A DNA stretch of 23,574 nucleotides from a virus, in IMG/VR virus record IMGVR_UViG_3300047481_001051, positions 1 through 23,574 of that record; one strand, 5' to 3'. This document shows, one piece after another, positions 13,831 through 22,783 of this stretch. A model generated the notes under the pieces. It was given only the letters and a program-made list of their open reading frames with translations, was not told the DNA's origin and made no database searches. Every line of letters begins with the position of its first letter. The first letter of the stretch is position 1. The translations under genes were made by a program, and so were the position numbers.

Positions 13831-15903
13831 ATGGGTACAAACCGTTACGTAGAAGAACTAGAATATAGTGATGCTAAAGGCTTAGATACAACTTCGCCTA
13901 TAAATTTACTAGCTCCTGGTTTCGTCCGCGTTGCAAATAATGTTAATCTCGGATATACTGGTGGTTATAGCAAACGAAGCGGGTATGCAAATCAGTTTTT
14001 GGTTGCTAATCAGTTAAACGGGTTTTCGATTAGGCAAGGTTTAGAGTATCGTTACAAGTTTCAAGCTAATACAGCACCTTTGACTGAGATTCTGCTATAT
14101 GCCACAGATAATAGTACAACCGGTCGATTAGGTAAAATACAGTCAGGAGTGTTCACCGATTTACAGGATAACAGTGGCTCGAATCTAGTGTTAACTGCTA
14201 CAGTTAGACCTACGTTTGCACAGGTGAATAACAGTCTTTTTGTATTTAATGGTGCTGATGCACCGTTTGTGTATGAACAAAATGTTGAGTACACAAGACT
14301 AGCTGGAATTGATCCGCCAGCAGCAGCTCCCACTGGTACTTTAGCAGTTGGTACTGATTTAAATGTTGGCGATTATGTATACGCGTACACATACGCTTTT
14401 GAACAAGATGGTCAGATTATAGCTGAGAGTAGCCCTTCGCCATTGTCAGCTACGATTACTACAACATCTGGAAATCAACGTGTTAGCCTAGTGCTATCCT
14501 CATTCCCAGATGATTCGTTTGGCAATCAAAATTTATCACACTTAACAGTGTACATTAGGTTATGGCGTACGGTTGTAAACGGTAGTATTTTGTTTTTGGA
14601 AAAGGGAGATATCCCTGCTATTTCCGTAAACCCAACTATTACCTATGTATCAGAAGCATCAGATGATGCTTTGTTACCTGAGCAAATGCCGTTTGACAAT
14701 ACTAAGTTAACGGAATACACAGATTATGCACAAGCTAGGTTCCCAGTCGTTGCAAGAAACAGACTCGTAGTATTTCATCCTACGGTTAACAAAGGTCGTT
14801 TTTCAAAGATTGGCGTGAATGGTCCACTGCCAGAAAGTTTTCCGGTAACCCATGAATTTTCAGTAGAAGGTAAATTCGGAGCTGCAGATGGGCTAGTAGG
14901 ATGCGGTCAAATTAAAGGTGTGCCAATTGTTTTAAAAGAGAGATCGATTGGTCGCTTAGAAGAAATCGGTTTACCAGACCTAGGCAATAGTGAAGATAAC
15001 GTAGCATATCTGTACCGAGAAATTTCTGAAACAGTAGGAGCAGTATCTAACTTTGCACAATGCCAGGTATTTGACGAGCTTATCTTTTTAGGTCGTGATA
15101 ACATATACGCTACGGACGGTCAAAACGTACGACCAATTGCAACACAGATTCAGTCGATTATTAAGGCAGCTGACTTTAGCGGGTTGAAAGCTGAAAAGCT
15201 TTCTGCAATTAATGATACAAAGAACCGTCGCATTTATATGCAGATTTGTGAGAATACATCGGAAGCTGAGCCTAACATCACACTAGTTGGTGACTATCAG
15301 CAGTATCCCACATTTCGTTGGACTACGTATGAAAAGGGACCCGAAGCTAACATGCCAGGGATTAAAGCTGGCTGCTTCTTTCAAACTGAAGCTACTGCAA
15401 GTGGCGGGCTAGACATCTATTTTGGCTCTGCAACTGATGAGGGGCAATATTATAAAATGAACACCGGCGGCTCGGATTTAAAAACTGAGCGCGACGCGGT
15501 CTCTATCACCCCCTCCATACCATACATGCGCCTCGTTAGCAGGCCGTATATGTTCGGGCAGCCGATGATAACAAAGCTGTACAAAACAGCTAAGATCTAT
15601 GCGGAAGGTCAGGCACAAAGCTATGACTTTAAGTTTGGAGCAATATTTGATTTAGCACAAGCTCCAGTAAACACACTTTCGTTATTCGTTCCAGGCACTG
15701 GAACAACATGGGATTTTTTTAATTGGGCACCGCCAGTAAACGTAAGTACGTTAATCTGGTCTGGGCAAGCGTTAAACGAGTTTAAGTACACGACGCATCG
15801 CAAAGCCCAAATGATGCAATTAGTTTTTACACAAGACGACCTAGATGCACCAGCGACTCTCCTCGGTTGGGGAGTATCGGGGAGCATCTTTTCGGGTATT
15901 TAG
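13831..15903 (+). CDS. Tail nozzle/stabilisation protein (tail tubular B-like)
   Basis: 690 residues. GLDTTSPINLLAPGFVRVAN (17-36) with GGYSKRSGY (43-51) is the usual start of nozzle proteins that form beta-propellers. Repeats of beta strands follow, including FVFNGADAPFVYE (about 147-160) and RLVVFHP (about 310), which look like propeller blades, and the end (RKAQMMQLVFTQDD, LLGWGVSGSIFSG) forms the last blade. Directly after the adaptor, this fits the short tail tube. CGGAG (13816-13820) precedes the ATG. Assignment rests on position plus the N-terminal motif. Confidence 0.82.
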   Translation: MGTNRYVEELEYSDAKGLDTTSPINLLAPGFVRVANNVNLGYTGGYSKRSGYANQFLVANQLNGFSIRQGLEYRYKFQANTAPLTEILLYATDNSTTGRLGKIQSGVFTDLQDNSGSNLVLTATVRPTFAQVNNSLFVFNGADAPFVYEQNVEYTRLAGIDPPAAAPTGTLAVGTDLNVGDYVYAYTYAFEQDGQIIAESSPSPLSATITTTSGNQRVSLVLSSFPDDSFGNQNLSHLTVYIRLWRTVVNGSILFLEKGDIPAISVNPTITYVSEASDDALLPEQMPFDNTKLTEYTDYAQARFPVVARNRLVVFHPTVNKGRFSKIGVNGPLPESFPVTHEFSVEGKFGAADGLVGCGQIKGVPIVLKERSIGRLEEIGLPDLGNSEDNVAYLYREISETVGAVSNFAQCQVFDELIFLGRDNIYATDGQNVRPIATQIQSIIKAADFSGLKAEKLSAINDTKNRRIYMQICENTSEAEPNITLVGDYQQYPTFRWTTYEKGPEANMPGIKAGCFFQTEATASGGLDIYFGSATDEGQYYKMNTGGSDLKTERDAVSITPSIPYMRLVSRPYMFGQPMITKLYKTAKIYAEGQAQSYDFKFGAIFDLAQAPVNTLSLFVPGTGTTWDFFNWAPPVNVSTLIWSGQALNEFKYTTHRKAQMMQLVFTQDDLDAPATLLGWGVSGSIFSGI

Positions 15904-15912
15904 GAGACTAAA

Positions 15913-16293
15913 ATGGGAGTACCTTCAGTAACAGCAAGCGCTTCGAGCGCAACATATCACAGCTACAATGCAAACCTAGATGCCTCACCAGTTCTTGTTT
16001 TCCAAGGACGAGGAAACCTTTATGGTTTCTTAGTCGAGGACAATAGTGGTGATGACATCTTCGTACAAGTGTTTGATGCTGCATCAGCAGCCTCAGTCAC
16101 AGTAGGAGTAACCGTACCAGTTTTTACCTTTAGAGTAAAAGCTGACCAAGCATTCGGTAAGGATGTCAATGACAGCCCTTACAAATTCTTTGCTAACGGC
16201 TGCGTAGTAGCAGTAACAACCTTAAGAAACAACAGCGTATCGCCTTCTGCAGGCGCTGCAGCTCAGTTCTGGTTTGTTAACCGTCAGCCTTAA
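15913..16293 (+). CDS. Small beta-rich virion protein
   Basis: 126 residues. NLYGFLVEDNSGDDIFVQVFDAAS (given in part), VTVGVTVPVFTFRVKA and VAVTTLRNNS alternate strands and turns, as in small jelly-roll proteins often coded beside phage tail genes. The pattern L-x-N-x-xx-D-x-FVQ-FDA and V-T-x-G-x-T-x-P is one I have seen in many phage hypotheticals. It may decorate the capsid or sit at the tail tip. AGGAG (15902-15906) supports ATG 15913. No precise function can be given. Confidence 0.75.
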   Translation: MGVPSVTASASSATYHSYNANLDASPVLVFQGRGNLYGFLVEDNSGDDIFVQVFDAASAASVTVGVTVPVFTFRVKADQAFGKDVNDSPYKFFANGCVVAVTTLRNNSVSPSAGAAAQFWFVNRQP

Positions 16294-16305
16294 TAGGAGT
16301 TAGAG

Positions 16306-17406
16306 ATGGCAACGCTTATTTTACCGTATCCAGCGTTTACAGCAGGTACACCTGCCGTCGCAGCGGAAGTACAAGATAACTTTACAACTATACGTGACCA
16401 TATAAATGGTCAGAATATCGGTACTGCTAACCTTGAGAGTACTTTAGTATCTCGTGTTGGCGGACCTATCTTGTTTTTGAATCAAGCTAGCCAGGAGCAA
16501 ATTGCTCTTAGCATTCTTAATTCACGGACAAAGTCAGCGTTGCAAATCACTCAAAGTGCAGTTTTAAGTGCTGGTAGTTCTATTATACATATTGATGATA
16601 ATGCTACGCAGACGACTGGAGATGCTAATTTATTCTTAGACTTGCAGCCGTTATCAACAATACCTGCTATTTTAGTAAAGCATGGCGCAGTTGAGACGAT
16701 GAGTTTAACTAAGACTCAGTTAAACTTATTTAATAGTACAGTACACGCTACAAATAGCACATTATCCCTTTTTACGAATGCTGTTGAATTTAGTAATGCT
16801 CGAATTAAATTACCAGTTAGAACTGGCGCTGAAAGAGATACAGTAACTCAAGAAGGTTCAATACTTTATAATACTACGGATAAAAGAGTACAATATAGGA
16901 CTGATACAGAGTGGAGGGATTTTACACCGTCAGGGGTTATTCAAATGTTTGCAGGTACCTCAGCGCCGACAGGGTGGTTATTTTGTAATGGGGCAGTCAT
17001 ATCACAAACAACATATGCCACTTTATTTGCAGTAATTGGTACAACATATAACACAACTGGTGAGGGTGCTGGTAATTTCAGATTACCTAATTTTGTTGGG
17101 ATTTTTCCACGCGGCTGTGAAATGGGGGGTATAACTACACAAGATATTTCTGGTATAACTTATACGGGTGGTAGTTTAAATACAAAACAAGCAGACCAAA
17201 TGCAAGGGCACATTCATAATCAAACAGGTACTTCTACAACCAATACAGATCTAGGCACTATCCCAAAACTACAACCAGCGGATAACAAAATAAACTCAGC
17301 GTATGATACAAATGTCCCAAAATCAGATGGTACAAATGGCACTCCACGTACCGGGACAGAAACCAGACCAGCAAATATTGCAATAGCATATATAATTAAA
17401 ACATAA
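16306..17406 (+). CDS. Tail fibre with phage tail collar domain
   Basis: 366 residues. The start (LPYPAFTAGTPAVAAEVQDNF) is a common attachment segment. The middle is beta-rich and repetitive, and 183-205 (GSILYNTTDKRVQY) resembles the small protein at 6489. Residues 210-270 form the collar domain (Pfam Phage_Collar): GVIQMFAGTSAPTGWLFCNG, TTYATLFAVIGTTYNTTGEG and FRLPNFVGIFPRG, with HIHNQT following at about 302. The end, ETRPANIAIAYIIKT, is also typical of collar fibres. It lies apart from the first fibre cluster, after the nozzle gene. AGGAG (16295-16299) supports ATG 16306. Confidence 0.9.
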   Translation: MATLILPYPAFTAGTPAVAAEVQDNFTTIRDHINGQNIGTANLESTLVSRVGGPILFLNQASQEQIALSILNSRTKSALQITQSAVLSAGSSIIHIDDNATQTTGDANLFLDLQPLSTIPAILVKHGAVETMSLTKTQLNLFNSTVHATNSTLSLFTNAVEFSNARIKLPVRTGAERDTVTQEGSILYNTTDKRVQYRTDTEWRDFTPSGVIQMFAGTSAPTGWLFCNGAVISQTTYATLFAVIGTTYNTTGEGAGNFRLPNFVGIFPRGCEMGGITTQDISGITYTGGSLNTKQADQMQGHIHNQTGTSTTNTDLGTIPKLQPADNKINSAYDTNVPKSDGTNGTPRTGTETRPANIAIAYIIKT

Positions 17407-17407
17407 C

Positions 17408-17914
17408 ATGCACTTCCGACGCGTAACATCACAAGACCTACCCCTCTTAATCGAGTGGGCAACCGATGAAAGATACGACGAGTTCTTTCGTAGGATTCCT
17501 CCAGTCTGTGACTGGTCGCATCCAGCATTGGTTGAAAGTTCATTTGCAAACTTTTACATCATGATGAAAGATGGGCGTGAGTTAGGGCTAGCGTCAATGG
17601 GGATTGAAGACCCCTATGCTAAAGTATTTAAAGTAGGGGGCCTACTCGTAGCAGGGCATACAATGGACGAAAGCAAGCTAATGCTAGACTATATGGTAGA
17701 CCTTGCATTTAATAAGCTTAGCATGAATAAGATTATTACAATAATCCTAGCTCACCGGCACAAGCTACACGAGAGATTTTTAGGATACGGTTTCAGGTTA
17801 GAGGGGGTGTTTAAAGAATCGGCACTCCATCGAGGCAAACTAGCAGACGAGCATCAATACGCTCTAAGGAGAGAAGAATGGCAGGCATCTTCGGCGGCTC
17901 AGCTGGGCCGGTAG
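17408..17914 (+). CDS. GNAT-type N-acetyltransferase domain protein
   Basis: 168 residues. The start MHFRRVTSQDLPLLIEWATD and the end FLGYGFRLEGVFKESALHR, with DEHQYALRREEW, are hallmarks of RimJ/GNAT-3-like acetyltransferases, which use acetyl-CoA to modify amines. The usual pyrophosphate-binding Q/R-x-x-G-x-G/A is not clear at 80-90 (VAGHTMDESKL), so it may be divergent in cofactor binding. No Shine-Dalgarno is seen and the ATG lies two bases after the previous stop, so it is probably coupled. It overlaps the next gene by 37 bases. The target is unknown: a virion protein, a host factor or an antibiotic-like small molecule are all possible. Its place among tail genes argues for expression with virion proteins. 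Confidence 0.8.
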   Translation: MHFRRVTSQDLPLLIEWATDERYDEFFRRIPPVCDWSHPALVESSFANFYIMMKDGRELGLASMGIEDPYAKVFKVGGLLVAGHTMDESKLMLDYMVDLAFNKLSMNKIITIILAHRHKLHERFLGYGFRLEGVFKESALHRGKLADEHQYALRREEWQASSAAQLGR

Positions 17915-18207
17915 GCAGTAACATCTCAGACTATACAAGTTTACCCAATGCACCGGGCATGTCAGGCATGGGTCCCGTAGCAAGCGGTCAGCAGTATGGC
18001 CAGTTCTTGCAGTCGCAGCAGCCTAGTGCTCTTGAGCAGTTTGGCGCTGGACTACAAAACGCTGGGCAAAGTTACAAGGCTATTTCGTCAATGTTTGCAC
18101 CACAGCAGCCAATGCAGTTTAATCTATTAATGCCGGCTAGGCCACAGGTCCAGCTGCAGCAATCTAATCTTATGGACTTTTTAAATATGTTGGGAGGACC
18201 TCGATAA
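17878..18207 (+). CDS. Small G/Q/P-rich virion-associated protein, unknown
   Basis: 109 residues beginning MAGIFGGSAGPVGSN. It is rich in G, Q, S and P, with no catalytic motif, and ends LMDFLNMLGGPR. AAGGAG (17866-17871) lies ideally before the ATG inside the end of the GNAT gene. It starts the block of low-complexity genes and overlaps the next gene by one base. The composition resembles small internal virion proteins, but no family is recognised. Confidence 0.7.
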   Translation: MAGIFGGSAGPVGSNISDYTSLPNAPGMSGMGPVASGQQYGQFLQSQQPSALEQFGAGLQNAGQSYKAISSMFAPQQPMQFNLLMPARPQVQLQQSNLMDFLNMLGGPR

Positions 18208-18959
18208 TGCGTAACCTATGGAAAGCCTGTTTAGCAATAGCAGGTGTAATTGCAATCTACAAACTAAGAAATTTATTTAATGTGGATGGTCTTATTTTAG
18301 CTGACCCTGTTACTGGAGCTATTGGTGGGGGATTAGCATTGGGTCAAGGCATGTTTGGCACTAGCAGTAAACAACAACAAAACCAGAGGCAATACACGCA
18401 ATTTAGGCCAGAAGACCTAGCTGCTATTGAAGCAGCTCGTGGGGGCTTCCAACAAGGAGTGCAGGGTTTACTTGGTCAAACTGAGGCTTCTAGAGAAGCT
18501 CTTAGACAAGGGTTTATACAACCTACAAGTCAATTTCAATTTGCTCAAGCACCGGATGCGATGACTAGAGCTATTGCAGCTCAGGCTACTCAAGGCCTAG
18601 GACAGCAAGCTGCAGCTCAACGCCAGCAGTTAGCTCAGCAGTTTAGAGGACCAGTAGGTCAGATTTTAGGACGACAAGCTGAAATGCAATCACGCTTGCA
18701 GCAAAACCCGCTGCTATTCCAAGCTTTCCAACAACAGCAAGGTAGAGAGTTAGCTCAAGCGCAACAGCAAACGGCAATGCAACAAGCTGCTAACCAAGCA
18801 TTGTTACAACGAGAGCAAGCTTTAACTGGATTAGCTGGTACTGGTATGTCAGCTCAACAACAATTATTAGCTCAGCAGTTGGGACTAGGACAAGCCCTAG
18901 GAGAGCAAAGAACAGAAGCGCTAGCACGCGGTCGCTCTGGTGGATTATTTAGTAAATAA
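18207..18959 (+). CDS. Q/A-rich internal virion (ejection) protein candidate
   Basis: 250 residues. A hydrophobic stretch at about 4-20 (LWKACLAIAGVIAIYKL) and a glycine-rich hydrophobic segment DPVTGAIGGGLALGQGMFG (about 33-51) could insert into membranes. The rest is helical and about 20 percent Gln overall (51 by my count), with repeats such as QQQTAMQQAANQALLQ. This composition is common in the smaller ejection proteins of podoviruses. Its start overlaps the preceding stop (TAATG) with GGGAGG (18192-18197) upstream. Function is inferred from composition and from the genes that follow. Confidence 0.75.
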   Translation: MRNLWKACLAIAGVIAIYKLRNLFNVDGLILADPVTGAIGGGLALGQGMFGTSSKQQQNQRQYTQFRPEDLAAIEAARGGFQQGVQGLLGQTEASREALRQGFIQPTSQFQFAQAPDAMTRAIAAQATQGLGQQAAAQRQQLAQQFRGPVGQILGRQAEMQSRLQQNPLLFQAFQQQQGRELAQAQQQTAMQQAANQALLQREQALTGLAGTGMSAQQQLLAQQLGLGQALGEQRTEALARGRSGGLFSK

Positions 18960-18968
18960 GAGGGTATC

Positions 18969-19892
18969 ATGGCAAACGGATTCTTATTCGACAGTGAACA
19001 AATTCAGCAGTCTCCGCAGCAGCAACAGCTAGCTGCGCAACAGCCAACTCCGGCTCAGGGGCAGGGTAAGAACTTACTAAGTTTCTTAGGAGATTTAGGC
19101 ACTGGATTACTTCGTGGTATCGAAGCTGCAGGCGCTTCATATGCTGCAACTCAAGGTCGGCCACAAATGTTAGAGGCTATTCAAGCACGTAAACAGCAGC
19201 AAAATTTATTAACGCAATTGCAAAGCATCTCTAAGCAAGAAATGGAAGGCCCGTTTGGAGGAGCGCTATCGCAAGCTTTAAACATGGGCGATCTGCAAGG
19301 CGCTCAAAAAATTGTTAGCAATATTCCTAAGTATCGTGAACTTGAAAAGACTTTGCCATCATTAGACCTTTCTGAAGCTGAGCGACAGTCAGTAAAAGCA
19401 ATTGGCGCTCTAGACCCGCAAATTGCACTAGATTTAACGAAACGAATTCTTGGTGAGAAAGCAGTATTAGGAAGACAAAAAGAAGTAGTAGCAACTACTG
19501 AAGCCGCTAGAAGCGCTAGAGAGGAACGTAAACTAGCTAGACAAGAAGCAAAGCTTCCAGGAGCAGTAGTAGCACGGGCTATTAAAGAAGGGCAAGTTAC
19601 AGCTGACGATATCCCTGGTATTGTTGGAGTATTGCAATCCTCTGGCGTAAAATTACCCACTAACGAAAATGAGGCTAGACTTTTTGCAAGCCGTGTGTTA
19701 GAATCGCCTGAGATTAAAAAGCTTATCCCAAAGAAAGATGAGCGTGGATTTTTTAGACGTATGATTGATGCATTTTCACCCAAGCAAGCGCCAGCTGCTG
19801 CAACACCCGCTCCGGTAATCCCAACGCCAGCAGCCCCCGCTGCTCCAGCTGCCCGTAAACGCTTTAACCCTCAGACAGGTCAACTTGAATAA
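18969..19892 (+). CDS. Internal virion protein candidate, helical
   Basis: 307 residues. A Q-rich start leads to LLSFLGDLGTGLLRGIEAAG (about 36-55), a possible amphipathic membrane helix, then RPQMLEAIQARKQQQNLL and long helices (VATTEAARSAREERKLARQE). The end is a proline/alanine linker (PAPVIPTPAAPAAPAA) with a basic tail. It resembles the mid-size ejection proteins encoded before the giant one in podoviruses. The stop overlaps the next start (TAATG). AGAGGG lies before ATG 18969. Confidence 0.75.
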   Translation: MANGFLFDSEQIQQSPQQQQLAAQQPTPAQGQGKNLLSFLGDLGTGLLRGIEAAGASYAATQGRPQMLEAIQARKQQQNLLTQLQSISKQEMEGPFGGALSQALNMGDLQGAQKIVSNIPKYRELEKTLPSLDLSEAERQSVKAIGALDPQIALDLTKRILGEKAVLGRQKEVVATTEAARSAREERKLARQEAKLPGAVVARAIKEGQVTADDIPGIVGVLQSSGVKLPTNENEARLFASRVLESPEIKKLIPKKDERGFFRRMIDAFSPKQAPAAATPAPVIPTPAAPAAPAARKRFNPQTGQLE

Positions 19893-22783
19893 TGCCACAA
19901 ATAATCGAAATACCAAATGTCGGAGAAGTAGAGTTTCCTGATACGATGAGCGAAGCGGATATTTCCGCAGCTGCTCAAAAACTGTACCAGCAATCTGCCC
20001 CTATCCAAGCGCCTACGGAAGTAGCACTGCCTACGGTTAGTGAATTAGATATTCCTGCTATGGAAGCCGCTAGGCGTGAACAAATGCCTAGTCCAGCTGA
20101 GCAATTGCAAGACTTACGGCAACAATCAGAGCGCTTTAAACAAGCTTTCGTTGCAGGCCAAGCATCCTTACCTCTAGGCATATTGCAAGCGCAAGAACAA
20201 TTTCAACAGCGAATACCAGCTGTGCAAGCATTGAAAGAGATGGGCATTGAAGTGCCGTCTTTACGACAAGAGTTAGCAGCTACGCTGCCTACTCCACTAG
20301 CAGAAACAGTTACATTCGAGCCAAAAGGCTTAGCTGAAACTGGGGTGATGATTGGAGGGGGGTTATTAGCATTCGAAGAGCCTGCATTGCAAGCCGCCGC
20401 TAAACTTGGCAAGGCTGCAAGCAAGGTTCAAGAAAAAGTCACAGCCTACGACGATGCTGCCGGTGCTCTATTTAAGCGTGGTCAGCTAGGCGAAGCCCAA
20501 GCTCGCTATGAGTTACCTGCTGTTAATGCTCTTACTTTAAATGCTGATGAAGTTAAGAAAGCTAAGGGCTTAGAAAAAACTTTATCACGACAAGAAAATC
20601 TTATTGCCCGTATCGATCAGCAGCAGTTAGCACTTGAGGCACTGCCTAATAAAACTTTAGAGCAATCACTAGAAGTTGCTAAGTTAAAAGGGCAATCAAA
20701 TAAAGCCTACCAAAAATACTATACCACAATTCGTGACAATCAGCAAATCCTTGAATCCGAGCCTTATAAGCTTATCAAAAAAACTCAAGCCGAATTTAAC
20801 GGTAAAGTTATAACCGTCAATAACAAAGAAGTACCTGCATTTTCACAAGCTATCAGTAGCAAAGGTGTATACGTACCACCTGCTGAAATGGACGTATTGA
20901 TGAATCCTACGCAGCCACTTTCAAAGCCCGGTATTGGTGGGGCACTTAACCGCATCTCTGCTGGTCCACTTTCTACCACTGACCATCTTCGATTAATTCA
21001 AGAAGCAGATGGCAACCGATTGCAAGGGCCTTTGTATAAATTACTAGTCGAGCCTGCTGAAATTGCAACGAGAGATCGACAAGTGTGGGCAAACAAAGTT
21101 AAAGAAGAATTTAGACTGAAAGCCCAAGAACTAGGCTTGAACAACATGTCTAAGGAAAGAAATAAGTTTATATTCAGAGTAGCTGACGGTAAGATTCCTA
21201 GAGAAACAGCAAACCTAACCCCTCAAGAAAATGAATTTATAAACTTCTTTACAAAGAATTACAGTGACTGGATTGATATGGCAAACGCAAAGCGAGCTGA
21301 ACGCGGAATGGATTTGATTAAAAAGCGTCAGAACTATATCACGCACATTACCGAGATGTCTTTATTTGACGAGTTAGGATTCGGTATTGATGCTGCTACT
21401 GCCGACGTAAAATTATCTAAATTGAAGAAAGCGGAAAAAGCACGCTTTCAATTCGAGAAAGCCCGTACCGGTGAGCAAGCTATAGAAGATGTTTTTGGTG
21501 CAGTTGAACGCTATGCGGACTCGATTAGTAAACAAATTTACTATACGGATACAGCTGCCGTATTGCAAGCACGAACGGACGTAATTACTGACCCAGCTCT
21601 TAAAGTCGCTCAACAGCGATTTCTTAATGAAGCTTTTTTGGGGCAACTTGATTTTAAAGACGAGGTGTTAGTACAGTTAGGTATGCGTGGTCCATTAAAC
21701 CTTGCAGCAAAACTTAGCTCTAACTTTACAACGGCTGCTATTCTGGGTAACATTAACGTCTTAGCATCTCAGTTCAGCCAAATCCCAGCCACTGTTAAAG
21801 AGGCTGGTACATGGCCTGCACTAGTCGGACTATATCGTGCAGCTAGACCCCTTCCAAAAGAGGTTGCAAATGCGTCGTCGTTCTTAACTTTACGACAAAT
21901 CTCTGATGAAGTAATACCATTAAAAAGTACTGTCCTAAATAAAGCACAAGACTTTGTTCTCAAAGGCCTAGAATTTACTGACAAATACGTAGCACGGGCT
22001 AGCTGGGAAGCTGGCTTTGTAAATGCTAAGCGGCGTGGATTTAGCAACGAAGCTGCTATTAAGCATGCAGATGATATTGCTCGCATGTTACATGCTAACT
22101 ATGGTAACATTTATAAGCCCGCTTTATTGAGGGGTCAAACTGGTAAAGCTGCGCTGCCTTTGCAATCGTTTTTCTTAAACTTTTGGAACTACCTGTCAAA
22201 AGACCAAAAGGCTCTTGCTGAGTTAAAAAATACTACTCGCCTACGAGAAACCATGAAAGCTATCGGCGCTATGGCAGCTGCAAATCAGGTTTACCGAGCT
22301 GTAGGATTACCTGATGTATTTGCAGTTAATGTTCCTGAGTCAACTGAACCGGAAGAAATATTGCGCGCAACACGAGCCAACATAGTTGGCAATGTACCCG
22401 TTGCAAAGATACTGCTCGAAGGAGTACAGCCGCCTGCAAGTCGTATTGTAACCTCTGAGGCAGGGATGAAAAAAGATAGCGTGATGCGTAATGCGTACAC
22501 GCTAGCATTCAGTGATGACCCTGATAAAAAAGAGGAGGCCTTAAAGTCTCTGCGTAAATCAGGATTTAAGTTTGTGCCGGGCGGTATTCAGATTAACAAA
22601 ACGCTTGACGGCATGGAAGCTTCAAGAGATGGTTATGTAAATATTGGTCGAGAGATTATACCGTTGACTGCTGAAGATCGCCGTCTTGCACCTATCGTAG
22701 GAAAGTATCAAGTACCAAGTGTGGTTAAGGCACGTAAAGAGATGGATCGCAGGCGTATGAAAAGATTCTTGGAGGGTAAGTAA
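19892..22783 (+). CDS. Large internal virion (DNA ejection) protein candidate
   Basis: 963 residues. The N-terminus IIEIPNVGEVEFPDTMSEADI (3-23 in part) is the opening often found on large internal phage proteins (x-VGEVEFPD-x-M-x-x-x-I). A glycine-rich hydrophobic stretch lies at 151-160 and coiled coils at about 220-300. Residues 470-490 (RGMDLIKKRQNYITHI) and 697-737 (DKYVARASWEAGFV, then AAIKHADDIARMLHANYGN) match a pattern shared with large polyvalent phage proteins, and ALPLQSFFLNFWNYLSKDQ (754-772) is another such mark. I see no lysozyme or transglycosylase active-site motif, unlike T7 gp16. It would be packed in the head and ejected to form a conduit. It overlaps the previous stop by one base. 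Confidence 0.78.
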   Translation: MPQIIEIPNVGEVEFPDTMSEADISAAAQKLYQQSAPIQAPTEVALPTVSELDIPAMEAARREQMPSPAEQLQDLRQQSERFKQAFVAGQASLPLGILQAQEQFQQRIPAVQALKEMGIEVPSLRQELAATLPTPLAETVTFEPKGLAETGVMIGGGLLAFEEPALQAAAKLGKAASKVQEKVTAYDDAAGALFKRGQLGEAQARYELPAVNALTLNADEVKKAKGLEKTLSRQENLIARIDQQQLALEALPNKTLEQSLEVAKLKGQSNKAYQKYYTTIRDNQQILESEPYKLIKKTQAEFNGKVITVNNKEVPAFSQAISSKGVYVPPAEMDVLMNPTQPLSKPGIGGALNRISAGPLSTTDHLRLIQEADGNRLQGPLYKLLVEPAEIATRDRQVWANKVKEEFRLKAQELGLNNMSKERNKFIFRVADGKIPRETANLTPQENEFINFFTKNYSDWIDMANAKRAERGMDLIKKRQNYITHITEMSLFDELGFGIDAATADVKLSKLKKAEKARFQFEKARTGEQAIEDVFGAVERYADSISKQIYYTDTAAVLQARTDVITDPALKVAQQRFLNEAFLGQLDFKDEVLVQLGMRGPLNLAAKLSSNFTTAAILGNINVLASQFSQIPATVKEAGTWPALVGLYRAARPLPKEVANASSFLTLRQISDEVIPLKSTVLNKAQDFVLKGLEFTDKYVARASWEAGFVNAKRRGFSNEAAIKHADDIARMLHANYGNIYKPALLRGQTGKAALPLQSFFLNFWNYLSKDQKALAELKNTTRLRETMKAIGAMAAANQVYRAVGLPDVFAVNVPESTEPEEILRATRANIVGNVPVAKILLEGVQPPASRIVTSEAGMKKDSVMRNAYTLAFSDDPDKKEEALKSLRKSGFKFVPGGIQINKTLDGMEASRDGYVNIGREIIPLTAEDRRLAPIVGKYQVPSVVKARKEMDRRRMKRFLEGK

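Noticed and set aside
19304-19783. 159-residue ORF on the minus strand
   Set aside because: It lies wholly antisense to a well-supported + strand gene with good start signals, and is rich in Ser, Leu and Ala as expected of a shadow frame.
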